Positions 12,066-18,962 of a DNA stretch of 18,962 nt are shown here, piece by piece. Both the position numbers and the translations under genes were made by a program. This DNA is from Bacillota bacterium (GTDB taxonomy: Bacteria; Bacillota; Clostridia; Christensenellales; QAND01). How positions within the stretch are numbered: the first letter of the stretch is position 1; each line of letters opens with the position of its first letter. The DNA lies in assembly GCA_003150225.1 (NCBI GenBank), contig QAND01000002.1, forward strand, positions 1-18,962, given 5' to 3'. The notes below the pieces were generated by a model. The model did not search any database. It was not told where the DNA came from and was given only the letters and a program-made list of their open reading frames with translations.

Positions 12066-13607
12066 ATGAAACGGTTTTCAAGGTTTTTCACCTTCTTGCT
12101 TGCGTTCATTCTTTGCATGTCCATAGGCATTGCGACCACCCTAGCCGATGACGGCAGCTATACCGTGTTTGTAGGAGGCGTGGAATTGACCATCGATGCC
12201 GGAAACACCGTTGCCTATGCTACCAACGACGCCATGGGAGCGGTGACCACCGTGGGAGCCGACGCCGATCACCATACCATACGGTTTGAGTTGGTGGAGG
12301 GCGTTCCCACCGTTACCCTGACGGACGCCACGGTTCAAAACGCGGGCGGCAACGGGATCGAGGCCGTGGCCGGCGATCTCACCGTTGTAGGGGTGGATAC
12401 CCCGGCAAACGGTGAAAACGCCGTTTCCGGCGGAAAAAACGGCATCTTTGCCAGGGGAGCCATCACCATAAAGGGTGCCATGGGTGATATCACCGGTGGC
12501 ACGGATGGCGGAATCTATTCCACTCAGGGAAACATTACCATCGCCGAGGGAGCCGTTCTTGGCGACTTGCATAGCGAGTGGTATACCCTTCAAACCGATA
12601 ATGGAAACATCACCATAAACGGCAAGGTGGGCGATGTCACCGGCGTCATTGGAATCACGTCGGAGTATAACCACGACGTAATCATCGCCGGCCAGGTTGG
12701 GAAAATCCAGGGCACCGATTACGGCGTCTTTGCGTACAAGAATTTCAGCGTTGCCCCCAGCGGCCGCGTGGGCGATGTATCGGGCAACAGCGGCGGAATC
12801 ATGGCGATTGCGAATGTTGCCATAGAGGGTACGGTGGGCAATATCAGCGGAACCCATGGCATTTATGCCATGGAAAAGGTTGAGATCAGCGGAACACTGA
12901 GCGATATCACCGGACAATGCGCCATTCGCTCCATAAATAGCGATGTTGAGATCAGCGGCGCAACCGGGGCCATCCGCGGCAATGGAGGCGCTGGGAATAC
13001 GGGAAGCAGCTATGGGATCCGCGCGGATGCGGGCAAGGTTGTGATCAAAAAGGCGGTGGGCCCCATTACCGCCGATTCAGAGGGCCAGGGCGTGTCGGTT
13101 GTGGCGATCCGCGCCCAAACAGGCATCGAGCTGGCGGACAATCTTGGAATCAAGGTTCCTGAGCAGAATAAAATCGATGTGTACGGCGACACCTATTATA
13201 CCGTCTTTGATCTTGCGCCTGCACAGGGCACGGAAGCAGCCGTGGTGGCGGATAGGGTGGAGCTAGTCAATGTCTATACCGTCACCTATCGGGCGGACGG
13301 AAAAATCGTAGCCACGGTGCGGGTAGAGCATGGGATGGATGCGGCTCCGCCGGAGGTTCCCGCAAAGGAAGGCTATACCGGAGCGTGGGATGGGGATGGA
13401 AAGGCTATTACCGCCGATACCGTCATCAATGCGGTCTACACGCTGATTCCGGCGGAGGATACCCCGGATTCCGTGGATCCAGAGATTCCGCCAACCGGAG
13501 ACGGCGCGCAGCCTGGGCTTCTGATAGGGCTTCTGCTGGCCAGCGCCGGCTGTATTATGAGCGGGATTTTCTGTGGCAAGAAAGGTAGGAAAGCGGAAGA
13601 AAACTAA
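12066..13607 (+). CDS. Cell-wall-anchored surface protein with beta-repeats and a PPTG sorting signal
   Basis: A 513-residue exported protein. Residues 1-27 are a signal peptide (MKRFSRFFTFLLAFILCMSI, cleavage near TLA-DD). Residues of about 133-352 hold some nine degenerate repeats of 21-31 residues with the pattern V-x-I-x-G-x-x-G-x-I-x-G then G-I-x-A, suggesting a right-handed beta-solenoid. Residues 404-460 (YTVTYRADGKIVATV, then PAKEGYTGAW and AITADTVINAVYT) match the Listeria-Bacteroides (Flg_new / InlB B) repeat. The C-terminus has IPPTGD (474-479), a hydrophobic stretch and GKKGRK, a sortase signal; C. difficile SrtB uses (S/P)PxTG. It is probably an adhesin or other wall-displayed protein; its ligand is unknown. 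It is monocistronic, and its promoter lies in the inverted-repeat element upstream. Confidence 0.85.
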   Translation: MKRFSRFFTFLLAFILCMSIGIATTLADDGSYTVFVGGVELTIDAGNTVAYATNDAMGAVTTVGADADHHTIRFELVEGVPTVTLTDATVQNAGGNGIEAVAGDLTVVGVDTPANGENAVSGGKNGIFARGAITIKGAMGDITGGTDGGIYSTQGNITIAEGAVLGDLHSEWYTLQTDNGNITINGKVGDVTGVIGITSEYNHDVIIAGQVGKIQGTDYGVFAYKNFSVAPSGRVGDVSGNSGGIMAIANVAIEGTVGNISGTHGIYAMEKVEISGTLSDITGQCAIRSINSDVEISGATGAIRGNGGAGNTGSSYGIRADAGKVVIKKAVGPITADSEGQGVSVVAIRAQTGIELADNLGIKVPEQNKIDVYGDTYYTVFDLAPAQGTEAAVVADRVELVNVYTVTYRADGKIVATVRVEHGMDAAPPEVPAKEGYTGAWDGDGKAITADTVINAVYTLIPAEDTPDSVDPEIPPTGDGAQPGLLIGLLLASAGCIMSGIFCGKKGRKAEEN

Positions 13608-13613
13608 AGAATA

Positions 13614-13652
13614 GCGAAAAAAGCGCCCTGCGGAGGATCCTCCGCGGGGCGC
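13614..13652. terminator. Terminator between the surface protein and the cotJ operon
   Basis: GCGCCC-T-GCGGAG-GATC-CTCCGC-G-GGGCGC (13623-13652) is a strong 13-bp stem. Read on the minus strand it is followed by TTTTTTC, so it primarily ends the cotJ operon. On the plus strand the following GATTTGTTT is only a weak T-tract for the surface-protein transcript. Confidence 0.82.
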
Positions 13653-13691
13653 GATTTGTTTGGAACGAATCCATGACACAAAGGGCTGGGG

Positions 13692-14309
13692 TTATTTGCA
13701 GCCCTTGCCGTCCACCCCGTCAAAGGCGGGATTGAACGCATAGAAGTTTTTGGAATCCAGCCGGTCGGTGGTGAGCCGCAGGCTCTCGCCAAACCGCTGG
13801 AAGTGGACGACTTCCCGTGCCCGCAGGAACTTCAGGACGTCCAGCACGTCGGGATCGTCGATGAGCCGGATCAGGTTGTCATAGGTGGTCCGGGCCTTTT
13901 GCTCGGCGGCCATATCCTCCATCAAGTCGGTGATGGGATCCCCAACCGACTGGAAGGTGGAGGCGCTGAAGGGCATGCCGGAAGCAGCCTGGGGCCAGAC
14001 GCCGGTGGTATGGTCCACAAAATAGGTATCGAATCCCGAGCGGATGATCTCGTCGGTGGAGAGGTTCCGGGTTAGCTGATGCACCATAGTGCTGACGATC
14101 TCCATGTGCGCCAGCTCCTCAGTTCCAATATCCGTCATTACCGCGGCCACATCCCGGTAGGGCATGGCGTAGCGCTGGGAAAGATAGCGCATGGAGGCGC
14201 CCAGTTCGCCGTCGGGGCCGCCAAACTGCGTGATGATGATCTTGGCGTAGTTGGCGTTGGGCCGGGCGATTTTAACGGGGTATTCCAGGTTTTTCTGATA
14301 GATCCACAT
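13692..14309 (-). CDS. cotJC: Spore coat protein CotJC, manganese-catalase family
   Basis: A 205-residue ferritin-like protein. The dimetal ligands of Mn catalases are in place: Glu35 (DGELGASMRYL), Glu65 and His68 (EELAH), Glu136 (AAEQKAR) and Glu166 and His169 (REVVH). It begins MWIYQKNLEYPVKI, the usual CotJC N-terminus. In Bacillus, CotJC is part of the inner spore coat; the intact ligands suggest that it can dismutate hydrogen peroxide. GGAGG lies inside the end of cotJB, and the cotJB stop is three bases upstream of the ATG, so the two are translationally linked. It has no signal peptide and is made in the mother cell during sporulation (known for the family). Confidence 0.95.
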   Translation of the reverse strand: MWIYQKNLEYPVKIARPNANYAKIIITQFGGPDGELGASMRYLSQRYAMPYRDVAAVMTDIGTEELAHMEIVSTMVHQLTRNLSTDEIIRSGFDTYFVDHTTGVWPQAASGMPFSASTFQSVGDPITDLMEDMAAEQKARTTYDNLIRLIDDPDVLDVLKFLRAREVVHFQRFGESLRLTTDRLDSKNFYAFNPAFDGVDGKGCK

Positions 14310-14312
14310 GTG

Positions 14313-14579
14313 TTATGCCTCCATTTCCCAGGGCCAGGGGGTCTCTACCCAGGTCCATGTGTCTTTGCCGGCGGCGTCGGCGGCGGTAAGGGGGCCATAG
14401 AGCTCTACGTACTCCCTGCGGATCCGCTGGGCTGCCTCGTGTTGCTGCTGGAAGTACTCCATGGCCTTCTGGCAGCCGGGATGGGTATCCAGGTAGAGGT
14501 TGGCGTCGATCAACGCGAAGTCGGCCATCTGTACCTGAAGCATTTTTCTCTGACGGTCGCTGTTACAATTTCTCGTCAT
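14313..14579 (-). CDS. cotJB: Spore coat protein CotJB
   Basis: An 88-residue protein beginning MTRNCNSDRQRKMLQVQMAD, with FALIDANLYLDTHPGCQKAM and the C-terminal WVETPWPWEMEA; ETPWPWE is characteristic of CotJB. I chose the ATG at 14579 because GAGGTGA lies five bases upstream. A GTG at 14588 in the same frame would overlap the cotJA stop by four bases (GTGA) and add three residues, but has no well-spaced ribosome binding site. It works together with CotJA and CotJC in coat assembly. Confidence 0.93.
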   Translation of the reverse strand: MTRNCNSDRQRKMLQVQMADFALIDANLYLDTHPGCQKAMEYFQQQHEAAQRIRREYVELYGPLTAADAAGKDTWTWVETPWPWEMEA

Positions 14580-14584
14580 ATCGC

Positions 14585-14806
14585 TCACCTCTTCGCGCAG
14601 AACGGCAGATCCAGCTCGGGGAAGATGGTCCCCCGGTCCAGCGCTACGTCCAGGTCATAGGTACGTTCCCACTGCTGCATGGGCACATAGGCCATGGCCA
14701 GGGGAGCGCGATCGATGCAATCGGCAAGGGCGGCGGTTTTTACCACCGTCATATGACGGCATGGGGCATGCTGTGCACCCATATACCTTGGTTGATATCT
14801 GTTCAA
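14585..14806 (-). CDS. cotJA: Spore coat-associated protein CotJA
   Basis: A 73-residue protein ending in LAMAYVPMQQWERTYDLDVA, LDRGTIFPELDLPF and CAKR; the AYVPxQxW and RGTIFPELDxPF motifs identify CotJA. The start is a TTG at 14806 with GGGAG nine bases upstream. An internal ATG (MGAQHA) would give a protein eight residues shorter with a weaker site. It is the first gene of cotJA-cotJB-cotJC and marks the organism as a spore former or recent descendant of one. Confidence 0.9.
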   Translation of the reverse strand: MNRYQPRYMGAQHAPCRHMTVVKTAALADCIDRAPLAMAYVPMQQWERTYDLDVALDRGTIFPELDLPFCAKR

Positions 14807-14862
14807 GTGATTGTTCTCCCTTCCATTGTGAAGAGCCCGGGCCCAAGCCAGGGCTTTACTAT

Positions 14863-14913
14863 ATAATATGAAGGCGGGTACCCGATGTGAAAATCCAAAG
14901 AAGAGGATATAAT
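14863..14913. promoter_or_regulatory. Overlapping divergent promoters of cotJ and the amidohydrolase
   Basis: On the minus strand TTCACA (14886-14891), a 17-base spacer and TATTAT (14863-14868) could drive cotJ. On the plus strand a consensus TATAAT (14908-14913) could drive the amidohydrolase, with TGTGAA (14886-14891, the same six base pairs) as a weak -35 at 16 bases. I do not find a good sigma-E -10 (CATACA-like) for cotJ, although sigma E would be expected from Bacillus. Confidence 0.35.
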
Positions 14914-14940
14914 AGAGGGGAAAACAAAGGAGGCGGAGGA

Positions 14941-16536
14941 ATGCAAACCCTATATTACAACGGCACGATTCTCACCATGGAGGAGGGAACGCCCCAGCCC
15001 GAGGCCCTGCTGGTGGGGGAGGATGGACGGATACAGGCTCTGGGCTCCCGATCGAGTCTAGCGGATCTGGTCAATCCCGATTGCCGCCGGGTGGATCTAG
15101 GGGGGAGGACCCTTTTGCCGGGATTCATCGACGGCCACAGCCACTTTACCAGCTATGCCAATACCCTGGGATTGGCCGATCTGTCGGGCGCCGGCAGCGT
15201 AGGGGAAATCCTCCGGCGGTTGGAGGACTTTGCCAAGGAACAGGATCTGGCTCCCGGCGACTGGCTGGTGGGGTTTGGATATGACCATAACCTGCTGGCT
15301 GGAGGCGAGCATCCCACCCGCCAGGACCTGGATCGGGTGGCGGGGGAGCACCCCGTTATGGTGACGCACGCCTCAGGACATATGGGAGCGGTGAACACCA
15401 GGGCGCTGGCCCTGGCGGGGATCACCGCCAGCACCCAGGACCCCCAGGGCGGCGTGATTGGCCGAGAAGCTGGCGGCGCTCCCAACGGGTATCTGGAGGA
15501 AGCCGCCTTTATGGCGGTGGGAAGGCAGGTGCCTCCGCCCAGTCCCCAGAGAGTTCTGGCCCTGTTGGATCAGGCCCAGGATATCTACCTGCGCCACGGG
15601 ATCACCACGGTGCAGGAGGGCTTGACCGGCCAAGGCGAGCTGGTCCTCCTCAAACAGATGGCCCAGGCTGGGTGCCTCCGGGTGGATGTGGCGGCCTATG
15701 TGGATCTGGATAAAGCGCCCAACCTGGCGCAGGAAAACCCCGCATACCTGATGGGCTACCGGCAAGGGCTGAAAATCGGCGGCTATAAGATTTTTCTGGA
15801 CGGCTCCCCCCAAGGCCGCACCGCATGGCTAACCCAGCCCTACGAGGGGGCGGAGGACGGGTATCGGGGATACCCCATCCACACCGACGAACGGGTGGCA
15901 GAGCTGGTCCGGACGGCGTTCTCCCAGGGGCGTCAGCTTTTGTGCCACTGCAACGGCGACGCGGCGGCGGAGCAGTTCATCACGGCGGTGGAGGCGGTCC
16001 GGAGGGAAGGGTTTCAAAAGGCCGACCTTCGGCCGGTGATGGTCCACGCCCAGACGGTGCGGGTGGACCAGCTGGACCGGATGCGGGCGGCGGGCATCCT
16101 CCCCTCCTACTTTGTAGCCCATACCTATTACTGGGGGGACGTGCACCTGCAGAACCTGGGGAGGCGAGCGGAGACCATCAGCCCGCTCCGCTCCACCGTG
16201 CGGCGAGGCATGCCCTTCACCCTCCATCAGGATTCCCCGGTGCTGCCCCCCGACATGATCGATACCCTGTGGTGTGCCGTCAACCGTCGAACCCGGGCGG
16301 GAGCGCTTCTATCCCAGGAGGAGGCGGTGACCCCCTACCAGGCGCTGTTGGGCATTACGGCCTATGGGGCGTACCAGTATTTTGAGGAAGGGGAGAAGGG
16401 AACGCTTCAAACCGGTAAACGGGCAGATCTGGTGATTCTGAGCCAAAATCCCCTTACCACTCCCCTCGATGCCCTGCGCGGGATCCGGGTTTTGGAAACC
16501 ATTAAGGACGGTAAAACCGTATATCAAGGGGAGTGA
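14941..16536 (+). CDS. YtcJ-like metal-dependent amidohydrolase
   Basis: A 531-residue member of the amidohydrolase-3 (YtcJ) family. It starts with a small beta domain (MQTLYYNGTILTMEEGTPQP), then the metal-binding HxH in PGFIDGHSHF (His66, His68). Later come VTHASGHMGAVN, KIGGYKIFLDGSPQGR (a possible bridging lysine), HCNGDAAAEQF, MVHAQTV and LHQDSPV with the catalytic-type Asp. The C-terminus returns to the beta domain (GTLQTGKRADLVIL and GKTVYQGE). The family hydrolyses N-acyl or cyclic amides; the substrate is unknown. It is cytoplasmic. AAAGGAGGCGGAGG before the ATG at 14941 fixes the start, against an 18-residue longer reading. Monocistronic; I see no clear terminator after it. Confidence 0.9.
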   Translation: MQTLYYNGTILTMEEGTPQPEALLVGEDGRIQALGSRSSLADLVNPDCRRVDLGGRTLLPGFIDGHSHFTSYANTLGLADLSGAGSVGEILRRLEDFAKEQDLAPGDWLVGFGYDHNLLAGGEHPTRQDLDRVAGEHPVMVTHASGHMGAVNTRALALAGITASTQDPQGGVIGREAGGAPNGYLEEAAFMAVGRQVPPPSPQRVLALLDQAQDIYLRHGITTVQEGLTGQGELVLLKQMAQAGCLRVDVAAYVDLDKAPNLAQENPAYLMGYRQGLKIGGYKIFLDGSPQGRTAWLTQPYEGAEDGYRGYPIHTDERVAELVRTAFSQGRQLLCHCNGDAAAEQFITAVEAVRREGFQKADLRPVMVHAQTVRVDQLDRMRAAGILPSYFVAHTYYWGDVHLQNLGRRAETISPLRSTVRRGMPFTLHQDSPVLPPDMIDTLWCAVNRRTRAGALLSQEEAVTPYQALLGITAYGAYQYFEEGEKGTLQTGKRADLVILSQNPLTTPLDALRGIRVLETIKDGKTVYQGE

Positions 16537-16582
16537 GGGCCCAAAGCAGCCCATAATATGATAAAACGTTCACAAATAGTTG

Positions 16583-16611
16583 TGGACTTCTTATGGGTTT
16601 CTTAATACAAT
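16583..16611 (+). promoter_or_regulatory. Promoter of the LiaF-like operon
   Basis: TGGACT (16583-16588), a 17-base spacer and TACAAT (16606-16611). A short palindrome, CACAA-ATAG-TTGTG (16571-16584), adjoins the -35 and might bind a regulator. The 80-base leader contains two CCCGGG blocks that could pair. Confidence 0.45.
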
Positions 16612-16690
16612 GAACCTATACTGGTTCTGTCCCGGGAGAGGAAGGCCGTTTGCGCGCCCCCGGGGAAAACGGTAGAAGGAGCGAATCCAT

Positions 16691-17362
16691 ATGAGACAAC
16701 GTGTTGGGAACATCCTGTTCGGGCTGGCTTTTCTTGTGGCCGGTTTGGGGTTCGGCGGCCAAGCCCTGGGGCTGTGGAATTTTAACCTCTTCTTCTCAGG
16801 CTGGTGGACGCTCTTTCTCATCGTGCCCTGCTTCATCAGTCTGATCCGGGACGGCCTGGGGTTTTGGAACCTGGGGGGCCTTGTCATCGGCGTATTGCTG
16901 CTGCTGTCCGCCCAGGGCCTTGTCAATGGCCGCGTCATCGGGCGGCTGATCTTCCCCCTTATTCTAGTGCTCATCGGCCTTCAGATCATCTTTGGAGGGA
17001 TGTTCCGGCGGCAGAGCACCGGCCATGTCCGCCAGGACGGCCAGGTGGAGTATTCCGCCGTATTCAGCGGCAACCGCGCGTCCTTGTACCATGAGGAGTT
17101 TACCGGGGCCAACGTAACGGCGGTATTTGGCGGAGTCACCCTGGACCTCCGGGGCGCTACCATGACGGAGGACCGCGTCATCAATTCCTCGGCCATCTTT
17201 GGCGGAGTGGACATCTTCGCGCCCGAGGGCGTCAAGGTCAAGGTGAGCAGCGTGCCGGTGTTTGGCGGCACCAGCAACAAGACGCTGCCTCCCAGCGATC
17301 CCAACGCCCCCACCCTGTTTGTCAACAGCGTGTGCATCTTCGGAGGGGCGGACATTAAATGA
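16691..17362 (+). CDS. LiaF-like membrane protein
   Basis: A 223-residue protein. Residues 1-105 contain four hydrophobic helices (LiaF transmembrane type), starting MRQRVGNILFGLAFLVAGLG. Residues of about 118-223 are a beta domain with the repeated motif AVFGGV, AIFGGV, PVFGGT and CIFGGA, as in the LiaF C-terminal / DUF2154 'cell-wall-active antibiotics response' family. In Bacillus, LiaF inhibits the LiaRS envelope-stress two-component system. Here no histidine kinase or response regulator is adjacent, so a LiaF role is only suggested. AGGAG precedes the ATG. The stop overlaps the start of the next gene by four bases (ATGA), showing a coupled operon. Confidence 0.82.
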   Translation: MRQRVGNILFGLAFLVAGLGFGGQALGLWNFNLFFSGWWTLFLIVPCFISLIRDGLGFWNLGGLVIGVLLLLSAQGLVNGRVIGRLIFPLILVLIGLQIIFGGMFRRQSTGHVRQDGQVEYSAVFSGNRASLYHEEFTGANVTAVFGGVTLDLRGATMTEDRVINSSAIFGGVDIFAPEGVKVKVSSVPVFGGTSNKTLPPSDPNAPTLFVNSVCIFGGADIK

Positions 17363-18177
17363 ACGGATTTCAAAGGACCGTTAAATATGTGGCCATGGCG
17401 TTGGGCCTATGCCTGGCGCTGTCCATCATCCTGGCCATCGCAGGGGGCGTCAGCGCCCTCTTTGGCGTCGTTGGATGGTGGCAGGAAGGGGAGATGGGAA
17501 CCGTGAACTTCAGCCAGGAGTATGCCGGCGTTTTGAACATCGATATCGATAACGATATGGGTGCCCTTACCATCCGCCAGGGAGACGTGTTTCGGGTGGA
17601 GGCCTATGACGCGCGGAACTCCTTTACCTGCCGCCAGCAGGGGGACACCCTGAAAATCGAAAGCGGCGGCGGTTGGAATCCCTTCCGATGGGGGGCGGGC
17701 GGCACCCAGATCGTGGTGACCCTGCCTCAGGGCTATGAGGCCCAGCGGGTGGAGATTGAAAACGGTGCCGGCCGGGTGGAGATCAAGGGCCTTAAAGCCG
17801 GCCTCCTTACCATCGAAAACGGCGCCGGGGCCTTTTATGGCCAGGATATGAGCGCCCAGCGGACCAACATCGACGCCGGGGTAGGGGAGGTTTCCATCCA
17901 ACAGGCGGAATTCCATGACCTGGACCTGGAAACCGGTGTGGGAGCCACCACCATCACCGGCAGCGTTACCGGCCGCAGCCGGGTGGAATGCGGAGTAGGG
18001 GAGACCACCCTTAACATCAGCGGAAATGTGGCGGACTATTCCATCACCGCCGATATGGGCATCGGCGCCATAAGCCTCAACGGCCAGAAGATCAGCGGTT
18101 CCGCCGGGACGCCGGGTGCGCCCAATGCCCTCCATGTGAGCGGAGGCATCGGCGCGGTCAACATCAACATTCAATAG
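17359..18177 (+). CDS. DUF4097 (LiaG-like) membrane-anchored beta-repeat protein
   Basis: A 272-residue protein with one N-terminal membrane helix (about 10-42) and an extracytoplasmic right-handed beta-repeat domain. The repeat I-x-x-G-x-G-x-x-x-I is visible eight times: IDNDMGALTI, IENGAGRVEI, IENGAGAFYG, IDAGVGEVSI, LETGVGATTI, VECGVGETTL, ADMGIGAISL and SGGIGAVNI. This is the DUF4097/LiaG pattern. LiaG-like proteins are encoded in lia operons and respond to envelope stress; their molecular role is not known. It overlaps the LiaF-like gene by four bases and is followed by a strong terminator, so the operon has two genes. Confidence 0.85.
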   Translation: MNGFQRTVKYVAMALGLCLALSIILAIAGGVSALFGVVGWWQEGEMGTVNFSQEYAGVLNIDIDNDMGALTIRQGDVFRVEAYDARNSFTCRQQGDTLKIESGGGWNPFRWGAGGTQIVVTLPQGYEAQRVEIENGAGRVEIKGLKAGLLTIENGAGAFYGQDMSAQRTNIDAGVGEVSIQQAEFHDLDLETGVGATTITGSVTGRSRVECGVGETTLNISGNVADYSITADMGIGAISLNGQKISGSAGTPGAPNALHVSGGIGAVNINIQ

Positions 18178-18183
18178 AGCGAA

Positions 18184-18225
18184 GCAAAAAAGAGGGGCCG
18201 GACAATCGTCCGGCCCCTCTTTTGC
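18184..18225. terminator. Bidirectional terminator
   Basis: A stem from 18184-18203 to 18208-18225 with core GAGGGGCCGGAC-AATC-GTCCGGCCCCTC flanked by A and T runs. It serves both the LiaF-like operon on the plus strand and the aldo/keto reductase on the minus strand. Confidence 0.92.
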
Positions 18226-18257
18226 GATGGGCGGTTTTCCTGCCGCCGCCCTGCCCT

Positions 18258-18962
18258 TTAAAAACTCCAGATATCGGGGTTTTTGCCAAAGTGGGTGCAG
18301 GTGTTCATAGCCGCCAAAATGGCCATATCCTCCAGGGTCAGCTCAAAATCGAAGATCTTGGAATTTTCGATGATCCGCTCCTTTTTCACCGACTTGGGAA
18401 TGGTGATGACGTTCATCTGAAGATCCCAGCGCAGAAGCACCTGAGCAGGGGTCTTGCCATATTTTTTGGCCAGGGACACCACTCTTTCATCGCTCAGCAG
18501 ATGGCCGGCGCCCAGAGGGCTCCAGGCCTCGGGAGCGCAGCCAATCTTCTCACAGTATTTGATGAGAGGCAGCTGGGTCAACAGGGGATGAAACTCGATC
18601 TGGTTGACGGCGGGCACCACTTCGGCTTCCTCCAGCAGATCCTCCATATGCCATTCATGGAAGTTGCTGACGCCAATGGCCCGGATGAGCCCCTCTTTGT
18701 AAAGGTTCTCCACGATCCTGTAGGAGGGCTTGTATACCAGGGGGGCGGGCCAGTGGATGAGATAGAGGTCGATGTAGTCCACGCCCAGCTTTTCCAGGCT
18801 CCGCAGGAAGGATTCCCTCTGCTTTCCGGCCCGCATTTCGGTGGTCCATAGCTTGGTGGTGATGAAGACCTCCGCCCGGGGTACACCGCTCTGGCGCAGC
18901 CCTTCGCCAACGCTTTCCTCATTGCCGTAGGAGGCGGCGGTATCAATGTGCCGGTACCCGGC
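18258..18962 (-). CDS. Aldo/keto reductase, N-terminus outside the window
   Basis: The last 234 residues of an NADPH-dependent aldo/keto reductase; about 40 N-terminal residues are missing, as the reading frame is open to the window edge. The catalytic tetrad is visible: Asp in GYRHIDTAASYGNEESVG, Tyr in the same segment, Lys in ITTKLW and His in YLIHWP. AIGVSNFHEWHMEDLL, VNQIEFHP and IPKSVKKERIIEN (cofactor phosphate site) complete the family pattern. It reduces aldehydes or ketones in the cytoplasm, and many members act on methylglyoxal or 2,5-diketogluconate; the substrate cannot be set here. Confidence 0.93.
   Translation of the reverse strand, partial: AGYRHIDTAASYGNEESVGEGLRQSGVPRAEVFITTKLWTTEMRAGKQRESFLRSLEKLGVDYIDLYLIHWPAPLVYKPSYRIVENLYKEGLIRAIGVSNFHEWHMEDLLEEAEVVPAVNQIEFHPLLTQLPLIKYCEKIGCAPEAWSPLGAGHLLSDERVVSLAKKYGKTPAQVLLRWDLQMNVITIPKSVKKERIIENSKIFDFELTLEDMAILAAMNTCTHFGKNPDIWSF

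Noticed and set aside
14826..14860. Hairpin-like sequence in the cotJA leader (AAGCCC with GGGCTC) as a riboswitch or terminator
   Set aside because: The stem is short, several alternative pairings exist and no T-tract or known aptamer pattern is visible.
17407..18174. A 255-codon open frame on the minus strand opposite the DUF4097 gene
   Set aside because: Antisense shadow; the plus-strand frame has a clear membrane helix and regular repeats.

Overview
The window reads as a chromosomal stretch of a GC-rich, spore-forming, Gram-positive anaerobe of the Clostridia; an Oscillospirales-type gut organism is my guess. The reasons are strong AGGAGG ribosome binding sites, a cotJA-cotJB-cotJC spore-coat operon, an oxygen-sensitive Fe-S serine-dehydratase-like enzyme, the clostridial feoA-feoA-feoB-Cys-rich layout, a DtxR-type iron regulator, a sortase-type surface protein and a LiaF-like envelope-stress pair. 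No phage, transposase, CRISPR, tRNA or rRNA is visible. Both window ends cut genes: an XRE regulator at the left and an aldo/keto reductase at the right.

Layout. 1-503: 5' part of an XRE regulator on the minus strand, then about 370 bp without a gene that holds an inverted-repeat promoter region and DNA-level repeats with small hairpins. 564-3333: a plus-strand unit of a PatB/MalY-type aminotransferase, an IspD-GNAT fusion and a DUF6054-like small protein. 3388-5079: an M14 carboxypeptidase on the minus strand. 5265-6107: an orphan PstS lipoprotein. 6345-7925: a fused serine-dehydratase-like Fe-S enzyme. 8080-11230: a minus-strand ferrous-iron operon (feoA, feoA, feoB and a 57-residue Cys-rich membrane protein), divergent from a short DtxR-family regulator at 11438-11815. 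12066-13607: a cell-wall-anchored, beta-repeat surface protein. 13692-14806: the cotJ operon on the minus strand. 14941-16536: a YtcJ-like amidohydrolase. 16691-18177: a LiaF-like / DUF4097 pair. 18258-18962: the partial aldo/keto reductase.

Two regulatory regions stand out. First, the feo promoter carries two GTTAG-N6-CTAAC palindromes 33 bp apart beside a gene for a DtxR-type regulator with iron-type ligands (M10, C100, E103, H104), which suggests a local iron circuit. Second, the promoter of the surface protein is built into a 119-bp element bounded by perfect 20-bp inverted repeats. The -35 hexamer lies at the inner edge of the right arm and the -10 straddles its outer edge, so inversion of the segment would replace TTTACA with ATGCTA. 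This is the architecture of a phase-variable invertible promoter, here apparently in the ON orientation, and is the most interesting candidate system in the window. No recombinase gene is present, so inversion would have to be catalysed in trans.

All family assignments come from reading translated motifs by eye; no database search was run.
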